This document shows, one piece after another, positions 19,001 to 25,491 of a DNA stretch of 35,652 nt. How positions within the stretch are numbered: position 1 is the stretch's first letter; each line of letters starts with the position of its first letter. The DNA comes from an uncultured bacterium (GTDB lineage Bacteria > Muiribacteriota > Ozemobacteria > Ozemobacterales > Ozemobacteraceae), in assembly GCA_946407375.1 (NCBI GenBank), contig CAMJNS010000019.1:1-35652 (forward strand), given 5' to 3'. The notes under the pieces were generated by a model, which had not been told where the DNA came from, did no database searches, and worked only from the letters and a program-made list of their open reading frames with translations. The position numbers and the translations under genes were made by a program.

Positions 19001-19165
19001 GTCATAGGTTTCGCTAAATTTCAACTAAAAAGCGAAGCTGATTATAATCGTTCTGACATACTTGGCGACCCATTGGAAGGCCAGATTCGCGGTGATTTCT
19101 TGGGCTACATAGTTGACCCGAGAGACACACAAAATCTCTTAAAAGAATTAAATGGGGAAAATTAA
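16040..19165 (+). CDS. Tad-like surface protein fused to a GATase-like ('asparagine synthetase B'-labelled) domain
   Basis: The product is 1041 residues. The N-terminus has the Tad (TadE/TadG) pattern: a basic stretch, a membrane helix at about 20-40, then TDVGSLYYTHAKLQTATNAAW, as in proteins anchored for Flp pilus assembly. From about 330 to 830 it carries blocks I recall from Bacteroidetes proteins labelled asparagine synthetase B: YDWIHLHHEDFTG (H402, H403, E404, D405), DGGFMYTQCFAAETFDLAL (C665) and GGHNAQNIDASRLVLNNVMLG (H808). A Cys-rich insert (about 418-590, including CGSCGSC) interrupts the domain. The C-terminal GDPLEGQIRGDFLGYIVDPRD also looks Tad-like. TTAGGAGT precedes ATG 16040. 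The protein is probably exported and membrane-anchored; enzymatic activity is unproven. Confidence 0.8.
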   Translation: MLHKTELKGSRLASKRANITLLTAALSVLLMGIVALVTDVGSLYYTHAKLQTATNAAWKAGYDKLSEIRKTKSRLTEEDEQLIKHHMIEVMAANGFSDLSEEQLTILLTQNQTNLQIDANDDAKLFFMKLFNVQKATVAASREGGVDSYSIMPVAVPHGEVHDLSVRTYDYIPFEGSDGFASGTEYILKLGGDENADPLGKSQYMIYIPTGLQGSQRSDANTLLAYGAAFWALQIDETDNEAMVPAYWLLSNSGGGFLLKDGAKLRQRLEEYGLKQDNDGYRLLDAEAIALLLRYVEVNIDKTEVNSYLTGLTKGVNTNELIVPLEKRPQIAIYSSQTTLDPVEQILVAAKIPYGTYALPKTSSNLNGWGRNEDYDQNRNTKIFDLEILNGELSKYDWIHLHHEDFTGLTINDGSNYCGGTFPTDCKKKKYKTEYNYGNCCYNKFKADKWYYWDYTYGNGDWIKETKFNINVEPYKSWHNKNVNDASNKFKAKLCTYCKGKAVLDVGSFGNNPEGKNPATMIHYKSNMTGTKYQNGENLGVRVKSWTESESVMKNNCKNTTSTTTYDGRCGSCGSCSGTLNDQKNFSGCLFYKFLNKKYGYSDDDYNNENHYVFTSNDIDENKVSRDELFYKWFSSATAYQKMKWDVAQKIKQHILDGGFMYTQCFAAETFDLALSQRAYYYDKNNSNKSSRRQNCYNNCLAFTDFTYKKVPKKGGYSSIYSGSYGEGTIQSLTSYSLEYKYSPFCQVIKKPNSGPGATCSFNDNKIKPGIDKMSSLNSYNSVWQYIGGWLTDAQGEQKGHFSLMGGHNAQNIDASRLVLNNVMLGSLSNKETSVGTHYVGRTKYQYGCVDLDNDGERSSADYSKYMLYGFDSPVNFADIVSTDNNIYSAESKENMKIITGQELATYTPNTIVIVPIVGVPGDVQGYQKYLANNANGSADLEIEEGDYTIYDLKVGEHNYGAAGYDDLESKYSPKDIYMAGLKNSVQVIGFAKFQLKSEADYNRSDILGDPLEGQIRGDFLGYIVDPRDTQNLLKELNGEN

Positions 19166-19185
19166 GAATTAGGAATTTTTCTGGC

Positions 19186-19222
19186 AGTATTATCTCCCCT
19201 TTTTCAAAGGGGAGATAATACT
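19186..19222. repeat. Perfect 17-bp inverted repeat at a convergent gene junction
   Basis: AGTATTATCTCCCCTTT (19186-19202), loop TTC, and its exact complement (19206-19222). The core CCCCTTT-AAAGGGG matches the genome repeat family, and the leading CTGGCAGTxTTAT is shared with 19620-19640. It may terminate both the Tad-like gene and the minus-strand gene at 19229. It lacks a T tract, so this is uncertain. Confidence 0.85.
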
Positions 19223-19228
19223 CTCAAC

Positions 19229-19495
19229 TTAAAAGATATGAACAAAACCCATAAAATTTAGTGCAATAAAAGGAAGCACTAAACTTGAGCAATAAAGCAT
19301 TAACGAAGCATATTCCGTTAAAACGTCGTAACAATCCAATTCGACTTTGTCATTTGGAAATAAAGTAAATCTAAGCATAGCTGGCACAAAAGCTCTCCAG
19401 AAAAATCTTCCATTTAACGAGTAAAACAAGATTTCTGCTAAGGCAAAGCCACCAAATACTAAAGTTATAGAAATTATTAAACCAGCTAAGAACAT
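19229..19495 (-). CDS. Small two-helix membrane protein, unknown
   Basis: The product is 88 residues. A hydrophobic N-terminal helix (about 2-24, FLAGLIISITLVFGGFALAE) and a C-terminal helix (about 66-86, SLMLYCSSLVLPFIALNFMG) flank a short loop with basic and acidic residues. An AGGAGA ribosome site is correctly placed before ATG 19495, which is the main reason to believe it is real. No family is recognised. It is convergent with the Tad-like gene, and the 19186 hairpin lies between their stops. Confidence 0.6.
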   Translation of the reverse strand: MFLAGLIISITLVFGGFALAEILFYSLNGRFFWRAFVPAMLRFTLFPNDKVELDCYDVLTEYASLMLYCSSLVLPFIALNFMGFVHIF

Positions 19496-20105
19496 AAACT
19501 TCTCCTGGTTTATAAATCGACAATAAATTATCTTTTTGTTAATCCATTTTTAAGCTTTACTAAAGCCGTCACTTGAGAGGTTGTCTAAAAACTAATATTT
19601 AGTTACAAATTAGATTTTCTGGCAGTTTTATATCCCCTTTCTCAAAGGGGAACGTCTGCCAACGGCAGACAAGGGGATTTTTGAGAAGTCAATTAAGTAG
19701 TACAAGGCTGAGTCCGAGGACTGTTGTTTTAAAATCCCCCTGTCCTTTCGGACATATAAGTGACCGATAGGTCACTACATCAATAACCTAGGCCATCTTT
19801 GATGCCCTAGGACTATATACTAAAAATTAAAGCGTCCTAAAAGGATGCTGTCTAAAAACTAAGAATTTGCAAAAATTTTAGTGCACAGGCAGTTGTCCTT
19901 ACCCCCTTTTATAAAGGGGGATTAAGGGGGATTTTAAAACAATTAGACAAAACTAATTTTGGGTTAAAAACCTAGTTTTTAGACAAGCTCCTAAAAGGAC
20001 GCTACTTCTAAAATATAGTTAATTGTTAAAAAAAATTACCTTTGCTATGCATAACTTATAATTTTTATTGAAAGAAATAAACTGTTAGGGTATTATCTTT
20101 TTACT
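19496..20105. other. 610-bp non-coding gap rich in palindromes
   Basis: No gene is visible. Hairpins in order are: CCCCTTT-ctc-AAAGGGG (about 19634-19650), GTCTGCC-aac-GGCAGAC (about 19654-19670), GTCC-ga-GGAC (near 19712), TGTCC-tttc-GGACA (near 19745), AGTGACC-gata-GGTCACT (near 19760), CCTAGGCCATC-ttt-GATGCCCTAGG with one mismatch (near 19790), then the complete element at 19846-19988. A lone element end, GAGGTTGTCTAAAAACTA, lies at 19577-19594. A TATAAT at 20057-20062 could serve ruvB, without a clear -35. Confidence 0.8.
19846..19988. mobile_element. 143-bp MITE-like element with an 11-bp target-site duplication
   Basis: The left end TGCTGTCTAAAAACTA is complementary to the right end TAGTTTTTAGACAAGC with one indel. 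The interior carries GTGCACAGGCAGTTGTC and the CCCCCTTT...AAAGGGGGATTAAGGGGG palindrome, with no ORF. TCCTAAAAGGA flanks it exactly on both sides (19835-19845 and 19989-19999). It is non-autonomous and no transposase is in the window. Related copies are at 69-195 and 27774-28065. Confidence 0.75.
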
Positions 20106-21215
20106 ATGGCAAAACACAAGTCAGACAAAGAAATAGACGATTTAATATCTAAAGAAATGGAAGAAGGTACCGTTCTTTCTCGCACTCCTATTCGTGGCGA
20201 TGAAGAAATAATGCTTCCTTCTTTAAGACCCCAATGGTTTGATGATTTTGTCGGGCAAAAGCCAATTGTAGAAAAATTACGTATTTTTATAAAAGCAGCA
20301 AAACAGAGAGGTGAACCCCTTGACCACGCTTTAATGCTTGGCCCTCCTGGTTTAGGCAAAACCACATTGGCAAATGTTATTGCTAACGAAATGGGTGTAC
20401 AAATCAAAATAACTTCTGGTCCTGTTCTTAACAGAGCTGGTGATATAGCTGCTTTGCTAACAGGTTTGCATAGGGGTGACGTGCTTTTTATTGACGAAAT
20501 TCATCGTCTTACTAAAAATGTTGAAGAAGTTTTGTATCCTGCAATGGAAGATTATCATTTTGATGTCTTAATAGGAAAAGGCCCTACTGCTCGAAGTATC
20601 AGAATGAAAGTTCAGCCATTTACACTTATTGGGGCTACAACTCGTGAAGGCGATATATCTGCTCCTATGAGAACTAGATTTGGTGTAGTTTCTAGAATTG
20701 ATTATTATAAAGTAGATGAACTTACAGAATTAATAAAAGCTGTATCTGTTAAGCTTAAATATCCCATAGAAGATGATGCCGCTCGAGAAATCGCCAGCCG
20801 TTCAAGGGGTACACCCCGTGTTGCTATCAGAATGTTTAAACGTATGAGAGACGTGGCACAGGTTAATAATCACAAGACTGTCGATTTAGAAACAGTTGAA
20901 GCAGGTATGACCATGCTTCAGGTTGATAAAATGGGTTTAGATTATATAGATAGGAAAATTCTAGAAGTTTTAATTAATCGCTTTAACGGCGGTCCTGTCA
21001 GTCTTGATACTCTGGCTGTTTCTGTTGGGGAAGAAGCTGACACAATTTATGATGTTTATGAAAGCTTTTTAATACAGATTGGTTTCTTGGCTAGAACAGG
21101 TCGAGGACGTGTTGCAACAAAGGCAGCATGGAACTATATGGGCTTAAAAGCTCCCGATAATCTTGCAAACCAGAATCAGAATATTTCCCAACCAACTCTC
21201 AACTTTGATGAATAG
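20106..21215 (+). CDS. ruvB: Holliday junction branch migration ATPase RuvB
   Basis: The product is 369 residues. The Walker A motif GPPGLGKTT is at 79-87 and the Walker B motif VLFIDEIHRL at about 126-135. Sensor and arginine-finger regions follow (TLIGATTREGDISAPMRTRFGVV), then the C-terminal winged-helix DNA-binding domain (GGPVSLDTLAVSVGEEADTI). RuvB hexamers pump DNA through RuvA-bound Holliday junctions in recombinational repair. It is slightly longer than usual, with extra N-terminal charged residues (1-35) and a polar C-terminal tail. The ribosome site at ATG 20106 is poor, so a downstream start is possible. mutS begins 13 nt after the stop, suggesting a repair operon. ruvA and ruvC are not in the window. 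Confidence 0.96.
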   Translation: MAKHKSDKEIDDLISKEMEEGTVLSRTPIRGDEEIMLPSLRPQWFDDFVGQKPIVEKLRIFIKAAKQRGEPLDHALMLGPPGLGKTTLANVIANEMGVQIKITSGPVLNRAGDIAALLTGLHRGDVLFIDEIHRLTKNVEEVLYPAMEDYHFDVLIGKGPTARSIRMKVQPFTLIGATTREGDISAPMRTRFGVVSRIDYYKVDELTELIKAVSVKLKYPIEDDAAREIASRSRGTPRVAIRMFKRMRDVAQVNNHKTVDLETVEAGMTMLQVDKMGLDYIDRKILEVLINRFNGGPVSLDTLAVSVGEEADTIYDVYESFLIQIGFLARTGRGRVATKAAWNYMGLKAPDNLANQNQNISQPTLNFDE

Positions 21216-21228
21216 AGGCAAAAACTAA

Positions 21229-23871
21229 GTGTCTTCAGAAAATAAAAAAACAAAAGCAGTTAACGATGTAGATGCTGGCTTAACTCCGTTAATGCAACAG
21301 CATCAGCAATTAAAAAGAGAAAACCCTAATGCTATTCTTCTTTTTCGTTGTGGTGACTTTTACGAAACATTTTTTGAAGATGCAGTATTAGTTTCAAAAG
21401 AACTTCAAATCGCTCTAACGGCAAGAGGTAAAAATGGCGATAATCCTATTCCTTTGGCTGGTGTTCCCTATCATGCTATCGAAGGCTATTTACAAAAACT
21501 TGTTCAAAAAAATTATACTGTAGCCATTTGTGAACAGTTAGAAGACCCGAAAAAAGCAAAGGGTCTTGTAAAGCGTGATATTGTTAGAATCGTTACTCCG
21601 GGCACGGTCTCTGATCCCAATATGCTTGAAAGCTCTACAAATAACTATTTGACAGCTTTTGGGAAAACTGCTGACAGGTTTTGTATAGTATCAGCCGACA
21701 TAAGCACTGGCGAAGTGATAATGACTACTGGTGATTCTGCTGAATTTGGGCTAGTTGAAGAAGAATTTACAAGACTAATGCCTCGAGAAATTCTTTACTT
21801 GAGTGATTCAGGAGAAAGCATTGAAAATCCGCCCTGGAGCCATGTTAACGCTGAAGCAAAACCCATGAAGCTTAACGAAAAAGAAGCTATAGATATGGTT
21901 GCAAGCCTTTATCCTAACGAACATAAGGCTAGATTTATTTCTATGCCTTCTTTAACCGTTAGAACTCTTGGAATTCTCGCAGACCACCTTTTTGATACCC
22001 AAAGATGTTCTTTAAGCCACTTAAGTTTGCCCAAAGAATACAAACTCGGCGATGGAATGGTTTTAGATGAAGCTACTTTGAACAATCTAGAGCTTCTTCC
22101 CAATAGCAAAAACAACAATGTCGGGGGCACTCTCTTCGATGTTTTGAATAAAACCAAAACCAGCATGGGTGCTAGAATGTTTAAAAAGTGGTTATTAAAA
22201 CCACTAACAGATAAAAATTCTATTGAATCACGTTTGCAAAAAGTAGATTTCTTTATAAAAGATGCTTTATTGCTCGCTGAATTAAGAGATACACTAAAAG
22301 GAATTTCAGACTTAGAAAGAATTTTAAGTAAAGTTACACTAGGTAGCAGAAACCCACGAGATTTAGCAGGTTTGAATAATGGTTTGCTAAGAGTTCCTGA
22401 ATTAAAAAGCATTTTGGAAAATGCAGGTCAAACTCAGATGGCTTCAATGCTTAAACCATTAAATGATTTGACCAACCTTTTAAGCTCTAATTTAAACGAT
22501 GACCTGCCACCGGCTGTTTCTGATGGAGGAGTTATAAAAACTGGAATTAATGAAGAATTAGACGGGCTTAGAGCCATTTTAAAAGACGGCAAGGCTTGGA
22601 TGGAGGATTATGAAGAAAGAGAACGCCAAGCTACGGGAATTAAAACATTAAAAGTTGGTAAAAATAATGTATTTGGGTATTATATTGAAGTTTCAAAAGG
22701 ACAGAAAAATCTGGTTCCTGAGCGTTATACAGCAAGGCAGACCCTTACAAATTATGAAAGATACATTACTGCAGAATTAAAAGATTACGAAAACAAAGTA
22801 TTTACAGCGAACGATAAAATATTGGCTATAGAAAAAGATATTTTTGAAAGCCTTGTGGCAAAAGTGATTGACTGTACTGCCACTATTAAAGAAAATGCCT
22901 CTGCTATTGCTGAAATAGACGTTATATCATCTTTAGCTCAACTTGCTTCCGACACTGATTTTTGCAGACCAACGATAACCGATAAGAACGAACTTGTAAT
23001 AAAAGCTGGTCGCCACCCTGTTGTTGAAAAATTTCTCAGCAGTGGAGAGTTCCATCCTAATGATTTAACTCTTAACGACAAGCGTATTCAGGCAATTATT
23101 ACAGGTCCTAATATGGCTGGTAAGTCTACTTACTTGCGCCAGACAGCTTTAATTGTGCTTATGGCTCAGATTGGCTCTTATGTTCCTGCTGAAAGTGCAG
23201 AAATAGGTGTAGTTGACAGAATCTTCACAAGAGTTGGTGCTTCTGACAATTTGTTAAGAGGACAATCCACTTTTATGGTTGAAATGATGGAAACATCAGC
23301 TATTCTGAAAAATGCAACTAAAAAGAGTTTGCTTATAGTTGACGAAATTGGTAGAGGCACTTCGACTTTCGATGGTCTTTCCCTTGCCTGGGCAATATTA
23401 GAACATATAAATATGAGTATTGGGGCTAGAACCCTTTTTGCTACACATTATCATGAATTAACAGATTTAGATTCGGTAAATGATGGAATATTTAACCTTA
23501 ATGTTGGTGTTAATCATGATGAGAAGACAGGTAATATGGTTTTCCTGCACGAAATAAATGAAGGACCTGCAAGTAAATCTTACGGTATAGAAGTTGCCAG
23601 ATTAGCAGGGCTTCCTATAGCTGTTCTTAACAGAGCCAAAGAAATTCTTTTTGAATTAGAAAAGTCTGGAGACGATGAAGTAACTAGAGTTACTAGACCT
23701 GTTAAGAAAGCCAAAGATGAAAAAGCTGGTAAAAAAGAAGAAAAGCCGCTGCAGCTTAGTTTATTCGCTCCAAATGATGAATTAGCCGAAGCCGTAAAAA
23801 GTATAGACTTAAATAATACAACACCTTTGCAGGCTATGAATATTCTCGCTCACCTCAAAGAATTAGTTTAA
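21229..23871 (+). CDS. mutS: DNA mismatch repair protein MutS
   Basis: The product is 880 residues, normal for MutS1. The N-terminal mismatch-recognition domain has the Phe-x-Glu wedge (F44-Y45-E46 in CGDFYETF). Connector, lever and clamp domains follow. The ABC-type ATPase has Walker A GPNMAGKST (626-634), then the signature region and Walker B LLIVDEIGRGTSTFDG, and a C-terminal helix-turn-helix region. It recognises mispairs after replication. The start is GTG 21229, with GAGG 11 nt upstream overlapping the ruvB end, so translation is probably coupled. A Lys/Glu-rich linker (about 825-845) precedes the C-terminal tail. It ends in a strong terminator. Confidence 0.97.
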   Translation: MSSENKKTKAVNDVDAGLTPLMQQHQQLKRENPNAILLFRCGDFYETFFEDAVLVSKELQIALTARGKNGDNPIPLAGVPYHAIEGYLQKLVQKNYTVAICEQLEDPKKAKGLVKRDIVRIVTPGTVSDPNMLESSTNNYLTAFGKTADRFCIVSADISTGEVIMTTGDSAEFGLVEEEFTRLMPREILYLSDSGESIENPPWSHVNAEAKPMKLNEKEAIDMVASLYPNEHKARFISMPSLTVRTLGILADHLFDTQRCSLSHLSLPKEYKLGDGMVLDEATLNNLELLPNSKNNNVGGTLFDVLNKTKTSMGARMFKKWLLKPLTDKNSIESRLQKVDFFIKDALLLAELRDTLKGISDLERILSKVTLGSRNPRDLAGLNNGLLRVPELKSILENAGQTQMASMLKPLNDLTNLLSSNLNDDLPPAVSDGGVIKTGINEELDGLRAILKDGKAWMEDYEERERQATGIKTLKVGKNNVFGYYIEVSKGQKNLVPERYTARQTLTNYERYITAELKDYENKVFTANDKILAIEKDIFESLVAKVIDCTATIKENASAIAEIDVISSLAQLASDTDFCRPTITDKNELVIKAGRHPVVEKFLSSGEFHPNDLTLNDKRIQAIITGPNMAGKSTYLRQTALIVLMAQIGSYVPAESAEIGVVDRIFTRVGASDNLLRGQSTFMVEMMETSAILKNATKKSLLIVDEIGRGTSTFDGLSLAWAILEHINMSIGARTLFATHYHELTDLDSVNDGIFNLNVGVNHDEKTGNMVFLHEINEGPASKSYGIEVARLAGLPIAVLNRAKEILFELEKSGDDEVTRVTRPVKKAKDEKAGKKEEKPLQLSLFAPNDELAEAVKSIDLNNTTPLQAMNILAHLKELV

Positions 23872-23884
23872 TTGTGGGTAATAA

Positions 23885-23920
23885 AAAAAGGCTGTATTGT
23901 ATTAACAATACAGCCTTTTT
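23885..23920. terminator. Bidirectional intrinsic terminator
   Basis: A perfect 16-bp stem (23885-23900 with 23905-23920, core GGCTGTATTGT) has a 4-nt loop, A5 on the left and T5 on the right. It serves mutS and the convergent leucine-rich-repeat gene. Confidence 0.93.
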
Positions 23921-23929
23921 ATCATCAAA

Positions 23930-25345
23930 TTAATACTGACCTACATTGATTTTTTTTGTTTCTTTAAGTTCTTTTACCATTTCATCGCTTATAGAACCCT
24001 TTGAAAGAGTAACAGTGCATTTATCTGGTAATTCTTTCAAGAAATCGTAATTTTCAATACCTTCAATTTTCTTAAGAGTAAAATATTTGAGTTTGGGGAA
24101 ATTCTTAGCAATACTACTTACATTAGAAAGCTTTACAGAATTTATGTAAAGCTTTTCTATTTCTGGACCTACAAATGTTGAACAATCTATTGCATTTTTA
24201 TCTTCTGGTTTAATTCTGTCTTGATCAATAACAATAGTTTTTACAGAAGCTGGTAATTTTGCTAAATCTTTTATTAATACATTTTTTATTTCAAGATTTT
24301 TCAATTTTGCCATAGGGGCCAAGAAAGAAGTGTCTATTGTATTCCCTGAAGTAGTCCAATTCTTAATACCGTCGATATATAATTCTTCTAGATTAGTAAG
24401 ATTAGCCAAACCTTCCCAATTAGAAACTTCATCAGTACTCCAAAATTTAAGTTTCTTTAAAGTTTTTGCCTTACCGATTTTAGTACCATCGAGATTAAAA
24501 CTATGATGAGCCCAATACATTATGTATTCAAGATTTTTACAATTTTCAAAGGTTTCTAAATCTTCGATTTTTTCACCCATAAATTCTATTGATTTAAATT
24601 TAGGCAAATCTTTCAAGAAAGCAACAGACTTCATTTCAGTCATACCAGCTTTGATTTCTTCCAAAGATTTTATTTCTGAAAGATGATTATAATCTAAGGT
24701 TCCACCATCTATTGGTTTTGTAGCATAAATATTAATCTTCTTAAGCTTTGTTAAAGGAGCTAAGTGAGCAAAATCATCAACCTTTGTTCCATATAGACTC
24801 AAATCTTCAAGATTAGCAAGATTTTTCAATGGACTTATAGTATTGTTAAGTATTAAAGAAGAATAAGATGTAAATTTTTCAAGATTAGTACAAGTGCTTA
24901 TTGGAGCTAAATCTAATATTTTGCAACTGGCAAATTCTACTTCTTCAAGTTTTTGATTTCCACTTATAGCAGAAATATCTAATGGATCAAATTTATAATC
25001 GCCAGATATTCTTAATTCTTTTACATTTGGCATTTCTTTTAAGAAATCTAAATTTGTAAAGGGAATATCATTTATGCGTAAATCTTCAACGCCAGAAAAA
25101 GCTTTAATTGCCTTAAGTGCCTGTTCAGCAGATATTTTCTTTAATGTTAAAGAAGATTTTTCTATTTTACCATTCTTAGAAGCAAAGGCTTCTGAGGCTG
25201 AAGAAATAATAGCATCTGAACAATCTTCTTCAATAGTAATTGAATTAGGATAAACACTGAGTCTAGGACTTGCTTCAAGAGTTGAAGCTCCCGCAATAAT
25301 AGCTGCGGAAACTAATGCGATAGCAGATAATTTTTTAAAATTCAT
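23930..25345 (-). CDS. Secreted leucine-rich-repeat protein
   Basis: The product is 471 residues. A signal peptide (about 1-25, ending LEAS) precedes an N-terminal cap and then about 15 irregular leucine-rich repeats of 20-30 residues (about 85-460). Examples are LKNLANLEDLSLYGTKVDDF and LANLTNLEELYIDGIKNW. The pattern is closest to bacterial internalin-type repeats, which make curved binding surfaces. There is no membrane anchor, LPXTG or lipobox, so it is probably periplasmic or released. An AGGAGA ribosome site precedes ATG 25345. It diverges from the patatin-type gene across a 146-bp gap. The ligand is unknown. Confidence 0.85.
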   Translation of the reverse strand: MNFKKLSAIALVSAAIIAGASTLEASPRLSVYPNSITIEEDCSDAIISSASEAFASKNGKIEKSSLTLKKISAEQALKAIKAFSGVEDLRINDIPFTNLDFLKEMPNVKELRISGDYKFDPLDISAISGNQKLEEVEFASCKILDLAPISTCTNLEKFTSYSSLILNNTISPLKNLANLEDLSLYGTKVDDFAHLAPLTKLKKINIYATKPIDGGTLDYNHLSEIKSLEEIKAGMTEMKSVAFLKDLPKFKSIEFMGEKIEDLETFENCKNLEYIMYWAHHSFNLDGTKIGKAKTLKKLKFWSTDEVSNWEGLANLTNLEELYIDGIKNWTTSGNTIDTSFLAPMAKLKNLEIKNVLIKDLAKLPASVKTIVIDQDRIKPEDKNAIDCSTFVGPEIEKLYINSVKLSNVSSIAKNFPKLKYFTLKKIEGIENYDFLKELPDKCTVTLSKGSISDEMVKELKETKKINVGQY

Positions 25346-25491
25346 TCTGTTTCTCCTGATTTTTAATTTTCCAAACTCTATATCATTTAGCTAAATTTTT
25401 CAAGTTTTATAGAATATATATTTGTTGTTGTCGATATTATATTGATTATTGCAAATAAATCTATGTAATTAACGAAATGAGACAATTATAA

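Noticed and set aside
16040..19165. True asparagine synthetase activity for the large domain
   Set aside because: It has no N-terminal Cys2 GATase II site and no PP-loop synthetase motif. The label of its relatives appears to be a historical misnomer.
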